DNA of 39,087 nucleotides from Actinomadura sp. KC06 (lineage in GTDB: Bacteria > Actinomycetota > Actinomycetes > Streptosporangiales > Streptosporangiaceae): contig NZ_SMKT01000087.1 of the NCBI RefSeq assembly GCF_004348735.1, positions 1 through 39,087 of the forward strand. Direction: 5' to 3'. Shown here one piece after another: positions 17,958 to 25,140 of the stretch (position 1 is the stretch's first letter; each line of letters opens with the position of its first letter). Made by a program: the position numbers and the translations under genes. The notes beneath the pieces are model-generated. The model saw only the letters and a list, made by a program, of their open reading frames with translations. It did no database searches and was not told the DNA's origin.

Positions 17958-18064
17958 ATGACGAACGAAATCATGGTGGTCGGAGACATCGCGCCGGAGA
18001 CACAGGCCCTTAGCGAGCAGTTCGCCCACAAGACCTCCTGGACGAACGCGATAGGCATATGCCT
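17958..18064 (+). pseudogene. 5' stub of the next operon gene
   Basis: A GAAGGG ribosome binding site and ATG lie 13 bp after dgoD and open a frame beginning MTNEIMVVGDIAPETQALSE. The first ~33 residues look like an N-terminal Rossmann strand (IMVVGDIAPET), reminiscent of 2-hydroxyacid dehydrogenases, though too short to assign. After the 12-bp palindrome AGGCATATGCCT (18053-18064) the frame runs into the reverse complement of a PKD-domain remnant and stops at 18143. I read it as a truncated gene. A genuine 61-residue peptide is possible but less likely. Confidence 0.45.
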
Positions 18065-18084
18065 GGACGGTGCTTCGAGGCGCT

Positions 18085-18239
18085 GTACTTGCTCGTCGTC
18101 GGTCACGGTCACGGTCACGGTCCGCGAGCCGGGAGAGGTGTAGTGGTGCGTGACGTGCGGTGTCGTGGTGGTCTGCTGGGACCCGTCCCCGAGTCCCACG
18201 TGTAGCGGGCGACGCGTCCGTCCGGGTCGGATCGGCGTG
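18085..18239 (-). pseudogene. PKD-domain fragment with one-base deletion
   Basis: On the minus strand, SDPDGRVARYTWD is followed, one frame over, by GDGSQQTTTTPHVTHHYTSP and RTVTVTVTDD. This is the C-terminal half of a PKD (polycystic kidney disease) repeat. The expected TWDFGDG is encoded with one T missing from the Phe codon, so a single-base deletion near 18190 breaks it. PKD repeats normally occur in secreted or surface proteins. Nothing else of the parent gene remains here. The triple GGTCAC repeat at 18101-18118 is the VTVTVT coding run. Confidence 0.6.
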
Positions 18240-18755
18240 AGGAGCCCAGGTCGCCAGCCACTCGGTGACCTGCGCGTCCTCGAACCAGGCCGCCAGCGCC
18301 GACCCGTTCGGTGGTACGAACGGCAGGCGGACGCCCACCAGCGTGGCCCGCGCGCCCGCGTCCGGGCTCCCGGCGCTCGCCAGGACGATGATCTCGTCGT
18401 CGACCGCGGCCGTGGCGATGCAGCGTGCGGACAGGTCGGACGCGAGCCTTTCCATCTCCGCCCGGACGAGATCGACCTGGCGGAGCTGCTGGGTCCGTGC
18501 GCCTCGTCCGCTGGACGCGGCGAGCGAGAGGGGGGCGAAGCGTCCGTAGCCGCCCTGGAAGAACAGCAGGGGAAGCGAGGGGTTCTCGACGTCCAGTTCG
18601 CGGACGCGGCCGAGCACGATGTAGTGGTCGCCCGCATCCTGGACCGACTCCAGGTCACAGTCGATCCAGGCGACGACGTCCTTGATGATCGGCGAACCCG
18701 ACCCCGCGGTGCGGATCTCCATGATCCGGTCGCCGTCGAACGGCGGCTTGAGACG
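18240..18755 (-). pseudogene. Flavin-reductase/IclR-domain fusion, both ends missing
   Basis: In one open frame, the C-terminal half of a flavin reductase-like split barrel (LKPPFDGDRIMEIRTAGSGS, VVAWIDCDLESVQDAGDHYI, LFFQGGYGRF) is followed by an IclR-type effector-binding segment (LSARCIATAAVDDEIIVLAS, VGVRLPFVPPNGSALAAWF). The flavin-binding N-terminal half is absent. The frame begins directly after the TAG stop of the NACHT gene at 18756-18758, in the same reading frame. The IclR part ends abruptly where the PKD fragment begins. An ATG at 18722 lies inside the domain and is not a true start. This is a recombination remnant of a flavin reductase-IclR fusion gene. Confidence 0.65.
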
Positions 18756-21700
18756 CTATGTGCCGTCCGGGGGCCAGGGAGGGGCGCCTTCCAGGTCGCC
18801 GAAAGCCTCGACGTACCAAGCGCGGGCGGAAGGGTGACGTTGCCAGGTGTCCCCTGGGAGCTCGTGTTGGAAGTGGTGGGCCAGTTCCGTGCGGGTCTCG
18901 GCTGACAGGCGGAAGCGGTCGACGGCGAGTTGTCGGAGCAGCCTCAGGAAGAGTGCTTGTCGGCCGACTTCGTCGTCAGCTGACCGGCTGGCCTGGATGA
19001 GACCCGGCAGCGACAGGTAGATGTCGTCGAGGCGTGGTTCGCGAGGATCGCTTGAGGCGCACCAGAGTTCGAGAAACGCGTGGGTCGTCGATCGAACCTC
19101 CCCGTTGCTCGTTCCGAACGCTCTGGTCGTCCCCTGCCCGACAGAGTCCATGCCATCAACGACTGGGGCGAGGGCGTGCCAGATGACATCGGTGTGGGCG
19201 TCGCACACGAAGTACGAGTCTCGATGCAGATCCTCGATGTGGTCTCGGCTCCAGCCGACCCACCTGAAGTTGCGGAGATAGTCGAAGGTCCAGAGTGGGT
19301 CGATGGGCTCGGGCAGCCATCTGGCCGCGACACCGATCGACAGGTCTCTGACCTCGCCCGCCCGGATCCGTTCGACCCTCAGTGTGCCGGTCAGCCCCCT
19401 CCACCCGTCCGTGCTCAACTGCGACCGCCAGAGAAGCGCCTGTCTGCGCCACTCGGTGACCGGCTCGCGGGCGTTCGGGAAGAGTTCCCTGGCGGAGACC
19501 GGCGGCCGCGACAGGGCGGCCAGCAGGACCAGGTTGGCGGAGTATGCCGCGCAGCGGTACGGCAGCCCGGTCTGCGCCGGCCCGAAACCGTCCCGGTCCC
19601 AGCCCTCCCGCGTGTCCACCTGCTGCAGGAGGTCGATGACCGTCTCGCAGATCCGCTCTCTCTGATCCGCGCCGAGGTCGGCCACGAGATCGCCGAGGAA
19701 CCGGTGGACGATGCTGTCACGGCTGGTCAGCGGCATGAACGACAGCAACGCCGCCAGGAATCCGTCGTCGGTGGTCCGTCGGCTCCGTAGCGCGCTCACC
19801 GCGGCGAGTTCGGCCAGCTCGCGGGCGACCAGACGGGAGAGCAGGAACTCTCCGAATGTCGCGTGGAGGAACTCCAGGGTGGCCAGGCGACGCGCTCCCA
19901 CAGTCGCCGCCGATCGGTGGACGAAGAAGAACCGGCCGGCGACGAGCTGGGCCGAGGTCAGCGGCTGATGGAACCCCACCTCCGCCGGGGAGCCGGCGCG
20001 CTCCAGGCCGAGCGCGGCGAAATCGGCCGACAGCTCTTCCTCGGTGACCCATTGACGTCCTCGGACGAACATCGAGAATGCGGTGACGGAGAGGCGCAGC
20101 AGCTCATCCTCCACGGCTGCGTCAAGCCGATCACCAGCGAGCGCGGCATGCTCCTTTCGGACCTCCCGCTGCGCGAATCCGCGGAAGACTCGTTCGTAGA
20201 GTTCGGTCTCTTTGAGCCCCTCCACGGCACCCGACACCCCGTTGTCCTCGGCGTCGTAAAGGGCGAGCAAGAGAAGAAGCAACGGTTGTCTGGCCAGCTC
20301 ACTCTGTGCGAGTGCGGCGGCCGGGCTCAGCGGACGCAACCCACGCGCTGCCAATTGGTCGGCGTTGTGGTCGCTCCAGACCGTCAACCAGGCGGCCACC
20401 TGTGCGGCATCGAAGCACTCCAGCTTTACGACGGCCAGCTTGGAGAAAGGGATCCGGGCGCGGTCGGCGACCGCGGTGCGGCTGGTCACGATCACGGCCA
20501 CCGGGCGTCCTTGGTCGGCCTCGCGTTCCTGGAATCGCGCCACCTGCTCCAGGTAATCGCTTTGACCGATTCCGGTGGCCTGCAGGAGTTCGTCGAATCC
20601 ATCGAACAGGATGACGGGAAGCGCGCCGGCGGCGGAGCGCGCCACGTCCGGCCAGCTCAGACGTTCGCCGGTCGCCGCCCTGACCGCGGCCTCGATCTGT
20701 GTCTGGACGTCGGTATCGGCCGGCACTTCCCTCAGCGGAACGCGGACCGGCAGGAAGTCCGCCGCGGGGAGTCGGGCCGCCATGACTTTGGTGAACAGGG
20801 ACTTGCCCGACCCCGGTTGGCCGAGGACGAGCAACGGCCGGTCGGCGGCCTGCGGCGAGGTCAGAAATCCTGCGAGGAATCCCTGGAAATCGTCGCGGAC
20901 GGGAAGAGTCGCCCACCACGACTCCTGGTCGAGCGGTGCCGAGGCCACGACGCCCCCGTACCGGAAGTGGGGATTCAGGTATGCCGCGCCCAAGGAAGGG
21001 ATGACGACCTCGTCGGCCGGATCGCTCTGCACGATGGGGCGGTCGAGAAGCTTCTGGTGGCCGCGCGCAAGGGCGAGGCGGCGGTCGTCGGGCGCACGCT
21101 CGGAGGCGATGCCGTCCAGCAGGCGCCCCAAACCGGCGAGGCCGGTCTGCAGCTCCTCCAGTTGCACGCGGATCGCGTTATGTTGCAGCCGGTTCGTCCA
21201 GAAAGCGACTTCCGGGAAGTCGACCGCCAGGCGCCGTAGCAGTTCTTCGTAGCGCCCGACCGCACGGACCGGGACCTGCTCTCGCAGGACCGACTGAAGA
21301 CGGTCGCGCTCCTGCCCGTTGAGGCGATCCCAAACGGCCAGCTCTTTCAAGAAGTCGATCAATGCGTCCACGAAGCCCGCGTAGACCTCGTCGAGCATGC
21401 GCACGTTGTATTCGGGCTGAGGGCCCGTTGCGAGAATTCCCACGAGGTGCCGCAAACGCGCCGACGACTCAGTGTGGCCCGTCACGCTCGCTATCTGGGA
21501 CGCTCGGTCAAGCTTCAGTTCGTCTATTTCGAAAGGCAGCTGCACTTCGTGCAGGACCTCGAAAAAGGCCGTCATCACGATTACCGAATGCGCCGCCTGC
21601 AAGCGCTCGGTCCGCTCGTAGCGGCCGAGCCCGCTGAGGCGTTCGGCCAGGCCGCTGACAAGCTGACCGCTGAGCCGGGCCAGTTCGCCCTTCGCATCGA

Positions 21701-21842
21701 AGAGGCTGACGGCAAGCTCGCTGCCGCCGCCGGTAGCGGCCAGCAAGAGCCCGCCGGTAAGCCGATCAAGCGCCCCTATGACGGGACTGCCATTACCGCC
21801 GAGCAACCGCACGGCATCTGCGTAGCTAAGCTGGGACCGCAT
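18756..21842 (-). CDS. NACHT-domain STAND NTPase (bacterial NLR), NNH7-like N-terminus
   Basis: This protein has 1028 residues. The N-terminal helical region (LSYADAVRLLGG, TGGGSELAVSLFDAKGELA, GRYERTERLQAAHSV) matches what I recall as NACHT N-terminal helical domain 7. NACHT follows, with Walker A GQPGSGKS at 341-348, the signature Walker B ILFDGFDELL near 411-420 and sensor VIVTSRTAV. The C-terminal ~500 residues are helical with no obvious LRR, TPR or WD repeats (FFFVHRSAATVGARRLATLEF). Bacterial NACHT proteins include antiphage NLRs, so defence is a reasonable inference. Start is the ATG at 21842, with GGAGAGG about 5 nt upstream; the in-frame TTG at 21872 lacks one. It stands alone between gene remnants and a tRNA attachment site, which suggests an acquired cargo gene. 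Confidence 0.88.
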   Translation of the reverse strand: MRSQLSYADAVRLLGGNGSPVIGALDRLTGGLLLAATGGGSELAVSLFDAKGELARLSGQLVSGLAERLSGLGRYERTERLQAAHSVIVMTAFFEVLHEVQLPFEIDELKLDRASQIASVTGHTESSARLRHLVGILATGPQPEYNVRMLDEVYAGFVDALIDFLKELAVWDRLNGQERDRLQSVLREQVPVRAVGRYEELLRRLAVDFPEVAFWTNRLQHNAIRVQLEELQTGLAGLGRLLDGIASERAPDDRRLALARGHQKLLDRPIVQSDPADEVVIPSLGAAYLNPHFRYGGVVASAPLDQESWWATLPVRDDFQGFLAGFLTSPQAADRPLLVLGQPGSGKSLFTKVMAARLPAADFLPVRVPLREVPADTDVQTQIEAAVRAATGERLSWPDVARSAAGALPVILFDGFDELLQATGIGQSDYLEQVARFQEREADQGRPVAVIVTSRTAVADRARIPFSKLAVVKLECFDAAQVAAWLTVWSDHNADQLAARGLRPLSPAAALAQSELARQPLLLLLLALYDAEDNGVSGAVEGLKETELYERVFRGFAQREVRKEHAALAGDRLDAAVEDELLRLSVTAFSMFVRGRQWVTEEELSADFAALGLERAGSPAEVGFHQPLTSAQLVAGRFFFVHRSAATVGARRLATLEFLHATFGEFLLSRLVARELAELAAVSALRSRRTTDDGFLAALLSFMPLTSRDSIVHRFLGDLVADLGADQRERICETVIDLLQQVDTREGWDRDGFGPAQTGLPYRCAAYSANLVLLAALSRPPVSARELFPNAREPVTEWRRQALLWRSQLSTDGWRGLTGTLRVERIRAGEVRDLSIGVAARWLPEPIDPLWTFDYLRNFRWVGWSRDHIEDLHRDSYFVCDAHTDVIWHALAPVVDGMDSVGQGTTRAFGTSNGEVRSTTHAFLELWCASSDPREPRLDDIYLSLPGLIQASRSADDEVGRQALFLRLLRQLAVDRFRLSAETRTELAHHFQHELPGDTWQRHPSARAWYVEAFGDLEGAPPWPPDGT

Positions 21843-22388
21843 GCAGCCCTCTCCGCTCGTCCAGGGGTTCAACTAACCATACGGCCATTAGTCGACCAGA
21901 CGATGAGCCGGCACGAGAGATGGCGCCGAAGATGGTACGAGCGATTGACGTGCACCCAGGCGGAGATTTGTCCGTCCACGTACCTGTCGGCGCAATTGAC
22001 GTCCCGGCTGGTAAGCCGACAACCGGCAGGTAGGGCAGCGAGTTTCCGACAAACCGCCATGGTCAAGCACGTGTGTTCCATGGCGGCGATGCCCCTGAAG
22101 GACACGTCGATCTCCGCAAAGACCCACAACGAGTCAGTCTCGACCGCCGGGACGCTGCGAAAACAGCCGCTCGGCGATCGCTTGGTCGCCGGGGCCTCGG
22201 CCACTGATAACACGATCTCGCGCACGCACGAGATCGTCTCGAATCGGTCGTCCGATGGAGACCTACCAGGCAGTGGCGCCTGCTCGGCCCCAGGCTGGCG
22301 TGCGTTCGGCCGCGATGAGGTGGCGCGAGGGACAGATCTTCGTTCCGGGTCGTGTCATCTGGCGCCAGGGAACCCGATGACAACGATC
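21843..22388. other. Gene-poor region upstream of the NACHT gene
   Basis: About 550 bp without a convincing gene. A minus-strand frame (22225-21869) ends next to the NACHT start, but it has a TTA codon, many Cys and Ser residues and no ribosome binding site. The stretch is less GC-rich than its surroundings and presumably carries the NACHT promoter. I see no tRNA, CRISPR or clear regulatory RNA. Confidence 0.5.
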
Positions 22389-22424
22389 AAGGCCCTGGCC
22401 GGAGTATGTTCCGATCAGGGCCTT
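22389..22424 (-). terminator. Native terminator of the tRNA-Ala gene
   Basis: AAGGCCCTG (22389-22397) and CAGGGCCTT (22416-22424) form a perfect 9-bp stem with an 18-nt loop. It lies 18 bp beyond the tRNA 3' end, in the direction of tRNA transcription (minus). It has the form of the terminators commonly found after actinobacterial tRNA genes and marks this side as the original chromosome. Confidence 0.6.
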
Positions 22425-22441
22425 CACCTGGGGTCTCTCGG

Positions 22442-22483
22442 TGGAGCTGAGGGGATTTGAACCCCTGACCCCCTCGATGCGAA
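22442..22483 (-). other. Attachment site: 3' half of tRNA-Ala(CGC)
   Basis: Read on the minus strand, these 42 nt run from a 7-nt anticodon loop TTCGCAT (anticodon CGC) through the 3' anticodon stem CGAGG, variable region, T arm AGGGG-TTCAAAT-CCCCT, acceptor strand CAGCTCC and discriminator A. U70 in the acceptor strand fits the G3:U70 identity pair of tRNA-Ala. The preceding bases cannot pair with the anticodon stem and no D arm or 5' acceptor strand exists, so the tRNA is incomplete. Such 3'-terminal tRNA duplicates are the att cores of tyrosine-recombinase elements. The intact tRNA should lie at the far right end of the element, outside the window. Confidence 0.8.
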
Positions 22484-22554
22484 CACAGTTCCACCACTCC
22501 GCCGACCTGGACGAACATCCCTTTCACCAGGTCAGGCGACTTACGGCATACCTA

Positions 22555-22585
22555 CAACGACCTACACCACACCCCCAACGACCTA
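22555..22585 (+). repeat. Direct repeat CAACGACCTA, 21-bp period
   Basis: Two exact copies of CAACGACCTA (22555-22564 and 22576-22585) are spaced 21 bp apart start to start, which is two helical turns. They lie about 70 and 90 bp from the attachment core. This is the arrangement expected of recombinase arm-type or excisionase binding sites. Two copies only, so moderate confidence. Confidence 0.45.
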
Positions 22586-22628
22586 GATCATCTCCCCGGC
22601 GTCTCCCACAAGATCACCGGCGAGTGCC

Positions 22629-22964
22629 GTGACCCGACCGCCTTCGACCGCACCGGCGCCGGGGTCGGTCGCGGAGATGGAGCGCGCCGTCGCACAGGTG
22701 CGCGCGCTCGAATGGCTTACCCGCCAACCCCTCGGCCGGCTACCGCTAATGGTGTGGTTCGCGCACGAGGACGGCGGCCTGGTCGGCTCGCCTGCGGCCC
22801 ACTCCCCCACCGAAGCCCACCAGGCGTTCGAGGCGTGGGTCGCACACCTCCAGCTCGGCCCCGACCCGCCACGGCACCGCGGTGGCCTCACCCGCCTGCG
22901 CGCGCAGGGCAGCGTCGACGGTGTCCTCGTCACTCTCCACGCCGAGACCCGGCCACACCCATGA
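22629..22964 (+). CDS. Hypothetical small protein near the attachment site
   Basis: A 111-residue frame starting with GTG at 22629. A predicted helix (VAEMERAVAQVRALEWL) is followed by LPLMVWFAHEDGGLVGSPAA and an EAHQAFEAWVAHL helix. I do not recognise a family. The ribosome binding site is poor, and an ATG further in (about 22677) could be the true start. It is the first element gene after the att site. Confidence 0.45.
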   Translation: MTRPPSTAPAPGSVAEMERAVAQVRALEWLTRQPLGRLPLMVWFAHEDGGLVGSPAAHSPTEAHQAFEAWVAHLQLGPDPPRHRGGLTRLRAQGSVDGVLVTLHAETRPHP

Positions 22965-23065
22965 CCGGGTACGGCCCCACTCCCCCACCGACTCTTCCCA
23001 CGCCACAGGCCGTGACGTACCATCACCGGATTCCGCACCCGTGCGTCTCGGAGGAAGAACCCGGG

Positions 23066-23575
23066 ATGATGAAACGATTGGCTGGCGACCTCCTCTCCTG
23101 CGCAGCGTTCTCCGCCATTGTCGGCGGAGTCGGCGCCTACTTCGGGTATTTCCTCGCCACTTCCAGTGGCCTCTGGTACATGGACCTCCCCGGCCCCTTT
23201 GACGGCTGGCACACCACTTGGTTTTGGGTCGCTGCCGTCGGGTTCATCGGCGACCTACCACGGCATCTGTACCGCGCGCATAAGCACGGGCCGGGCCCCC
23301 GCCCAGGCGGCGTCATGCGGTCCAAGAGCCCGCTCGACGACGAGGCGTACGTGCGCAGAACGCTCGACTGGCTGGACGACACGCTGGATTCGGTCAGGGA
23401 AGCGGCCCCCGGGGACCGGGTATATCCGCCGTGCTTGCGGTGCGGCCGCGAGGTGACCGGATTCAAAGCCCGGCCGAACGGGCTAGTGCTGATGCGGTTC
23501 AAGCCGTGCGGCTGCTGGATGATGCTCAGCCAGCCGAGACGGCGGAGCGCCTCGGGAAGCAAGGCCAGCCCCTAG
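23066..23575 (+). CDS. Hypothetical membrane protein with a C-terminal Cys-rich segment
   Basis: This is a 169-residue protein with two predicted membrane helices (SAIVGGVGAYFGYFLATSSG and TTWFWVAAVGFIGDLPRHLY) followed by a cytoplasmic tail. The tail holds a helix with LDWLDDTLDSVREA and a PCLRCGREV...PCGCW motif that could bind zinc. GGAGGAAG lies about 8 nt before the ATG at 23066. An adjacent ATG at 23069 is an alternative. No family recognised; a role in the element is unknown. Confidence 0.6.
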   Translation: MMKRLAGDLLSCAAFSAIVGGVGAYFGYFLATSSGLWYMDLPGPFDGWHTTWFWVAAVGFIGDLPRHLYRAHKHGPGPRPGGVMRSKSPLDDEAYVRRTLDWLDDTLDSVREAAPGDRVYPPCLRCGREVTGFKARPNGLVLMRFKPCGCWMMLSQPRRRSASGSKASP

Positions 23576-23598
23576 TACGCACCCGTCGGAACCGCCAG

Positions 23599-23826
23599 TC
23601 ATCGTGGAACTCGATGCTGCCTCGGATCACAGTCATTCCCGCACGTCCACGTCGCCAATTGGAGCGAGTCCCCGTTCAGGTCGCTGTTTAGGTTGAATCT
23701 CAGGGCCGCGCCCTCGCCGCAGCCAGGGCAAGCTGGCGGATTCTGCAGCAGCGCTTCTGCTTCGCTCTCGCTGAACCGGTGGTTCCGGTCTGGGCCCGTC
23801 AGGTTCCAGTCGCAGGGTCGATCCAT
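23599..23826 (-). CDS. Small CxxC zinc-ribbon-like protein
   Basis: This is a 75-residue protein. A short helix ESEAEALLQ is followed by CPGCGEG and, about 30 residues later, WTCGNDC, a probable four-cysteine zinc site. It sits 13 bp downstream of the HTH gene on the same strand and is probably co-transcribed from the 24147-24191 operator. Function unknown. Confidence 0.55.
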   Translation of the reverse strand: MDRPCDWNLTGPDRNHRFSESEAEALLQNPPACPGCGEGAALRFNLNSDLNGDSLQLATWTCGNDCDPRQHRVPR

Positions 23827-23839
23827 ACCTGAAGTTCGC

Positions 23840-24064
23840 TCACGTCTCCTCGGTCTCCTTTAGGTCGGTCCGTGCACCTTGGCCGGGGCGTTTGTGCGTC
23901 AGGATCGTGGCCGGCTTCCAGACCGGTGACCGGCCAAAGAGCTTGTCTTCGGGAGGCAGCTCGCCTCGGACGCGGTAGCGCCGCGCGGAGGCGTACTTGA
24001 TGCCGTAGTGGTCAGCGACGTCTTGCAGGGTCCAGTAGTCCGCTTCGGGATCTGGTTCGGGCAT
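23840..24064 (-). CDS. Excisionase/AlpA-like helix-turn-helix protein
   Basis: This is a 74-residue DNA-binding protein. WTLQDVADHYGIKYASARRY forms a helix-turn-helix, followed by a wing (LPPEDKLFGRSPVWKPATIL) as in MerR/AlpA and phage excisionase-type proteins. It is transcribed away from the SWIM-finger operon, with the large inverted repeat between them, so autoregulation and control of the divergent genes are likely. Such proteins often act as recombination directionality factors. Which role applies here is inference. Confidence 0.7.
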   Translation of the reverse strand: MPEPDPEADYWTLQDVADHYGIKYASARRYRVRGELPPEDKLFGRSPVWKPATILTHKRPGQGARTDLKETEET

Positions 24065-24146
24065 GCAGGGGCGCTCCCTTCGTCTACGTGATGGCGACGA
24101 AGTCTAGTGGCCGGTCGGCTCTCGCCTTGAAGCTACGTTGTCCCTT

Positions 24147-24191
24147 TGATGTTGACAAGGTTCCCGGCCTACCTTAACCTTGTCTACATCA
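24147..24191. promoter_or_regulatory. Operator/promoter: 16-bp inverted repeat overlapping a near-consensus promoter
   Basis: Arms TGATGTTGACAAGGTT (24147-24162) and AACCTTGTCTACATCA (24176-24191) match at 15 of 16 positions around a 13-bp centre. On the plus strand the left arm supplies a perfect -35 TTGACA (24152-24157). The right arm supplies -10 TAACCT (24175-24180), with 17-bp spacing and a start about 30 nt before the ATG at 24218. By symmetry the minus strand has TAGACA, 17 bp, GAACCT toward the HTH gene. A repressor bound here would block both directions. Confidence 0.75.
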
Positions 24192-24217
24192 GGACGACAA
24201 AGAGCGGAGACGGGGAC

Positions 24218-24652
24218 ATGACGAAGGCGACCACCTCCAAGACGGCGAACTGCCGCCGCTGCCACGCCCTCCTCACCAACCCCCGCCACGTCGCCGAGCG
24301 CATCACCCCGCACTGCCGCCGCAAGGAGCGCGAGGAGGCTGCCCAGCGCGCCGCCCGCCACGAAGCTGCCGTCACCGCCGCTGTCGACGCCGTTGACACC
24401 ACCGCCTTCAAGGACCCGCAGGCCGCCAAGGACAAGGCGGTCCAGCTGATCCTCGACGAGGCGATCGTCCCCACCCGCTTCCCCGGCGTGTACCTCGCCA
24501 ACAGCTCCGACGGCGTCTCCACCTACCTCACCGACACCGTCGAGAACTCCTGCACCTGCCCCGCCGGAACCCGGCTCGGCCGCTGCAACCACAAGGTGGC
24601 GGGCGCCGCCTTGGACCTGCTCGAAGACAACGTCCTCGGCCTCGCCGCCTGA
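24218..24652 (+). CDS. SWIM zinc-finger-like protein
   Basis: This is a 144-residue protein. The N-terminus has a CRRCHALLTNPRHVAERITPHC Cys/His cluster, followed by a basic-acidic helix. The C-terminus carries CTCPAGTRLGRCNHKVAGA, the CxCx(n)CxH pattern of a SWIM zinc finger, which usually binds nucleic acid or protein. ATG at 24218 is chosen over an upstream ATG at 24146 because the latter lies inside the promoter/operator. First gene of a four-gene plus-strand set driven by 24147-24191. Confidence 0.65.
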   Translation: MTKATTSKTANCRRCHALLTNPRHVAERITPHCRRKEREEAAQRAARHEAAVTAAVDAVDTTAFKDPQAAKDKAVQLILDEAIVPTRFPGVYLANSSDGVSTYLTDTVENSCTCPAGTRLGRCNHKVAGAALDLLEDNVLGLAA

Positions 24653-24679
24653 CCGCTCCATCAATCCGAGAGGAAAGCC

Positions 24680-25033
24680 ATGACCGAGATCACCACTGCC
24701 GCGACCTGCGACTGCCCCGCCGACGCCACTGAGAATGTCGAAGGCGTCATCGTTACTGGCCACCTGATGACCTGCTCGCTCGGCGAGCCCCGCCGGTACG
24801 TGTGGCGGGACGGCGGCGACCTCCAGCTCGGCACGCTCGCCGACTACGCCAGGACGTGGGAGCGCGGCATCTATGACGACTGTCGCGAGGAGCTCTCCGC
24901 CGAGCTGCGCACGTGGGACGAGGTCTACCAGCTGACGGTGGAGAGCCTCGGCACCGACGACGCCGACTGGATGCGTTACCGCCTCGTGGTCGCCAACGAG
25001 GCCGTCCTCGTCGGCATCGACGGCCGTTTCTGA
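24680..25033 (+). CDS. Hypothetical acidic protein of the SWIM operon
   Basis: This is a 117-residue acidic protein with GAGAGGAAA before its ATG. It contains a Cys pair early (TCDCP) and a helix DYARTWERGIYDDCREELSA, and has no membrane segment. No family recognised. It lies 27 bp after the SWIM-finger gene and is followed by a strong hairpin. Confidence 0.6.
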   Translation: MTEITTAATCDCPADATENVEGVIVTGHLMTCSLGEPRRYVWRDGGDLQLGTLADYARTWERGIYDDCREELSAELRTWDEVYQLTVESLGTDDADWMRYRLVVANEAVLVGIDGRF

Positions 25034-25048
25034 CGCCCGGTCCGGGCT

Positions 25049-25076
25049 CCCCTGCCCGCCCGCTCTCGGGCAGGGG
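25049..25076 (+). terminator. Hairpin after 25033, terminator or attenuator
   Basis: CCCCTGCCCG (25049-25058) pairs perfectly with CGGGCAGGGG (25067-25076) across an 8-nt loop. No T tract follows, so partial termination or transcript stabilisation is as likely as full termination. Confidence 0.45.
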
Positions 25077-25140
25077 CGTCTCACCGGGCGCCAGACCGGC
25101 CCCGATTCGCGAATCAGCAACCGACACGGGGAGACACACC

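Noticed and set aside
18101..18118. Triple GGTCAC tandem repeat
   Set aside because: It is the VTVTVT coding stretch of the PKD remnant, not an independent satellite or regulatory array.
21869..22225. A 118-residue minus-strand frame just upstream of the NACHT gene
   Set aside because: No ribosome binding site, a TTA codon, many Cys and Ser residues and no family resemblance; only its nearness to the NACHT start speaks for it.
22442..22483. Intact tRNA gene
   Set aside because: Only the 3' half from the anticodon loop exists; the 5' acceptor strand, D arm and 5' anticodon stem are missing, so it is an attachment remnant.
22583..23212. A 209-residue minus-strand frame over the first two element genes
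   Set aside because: High Arg/Gly/Ser antisense shadow of GC-rich coding DNA; the plus-strand frames have better starts and recognisable membrane helices.
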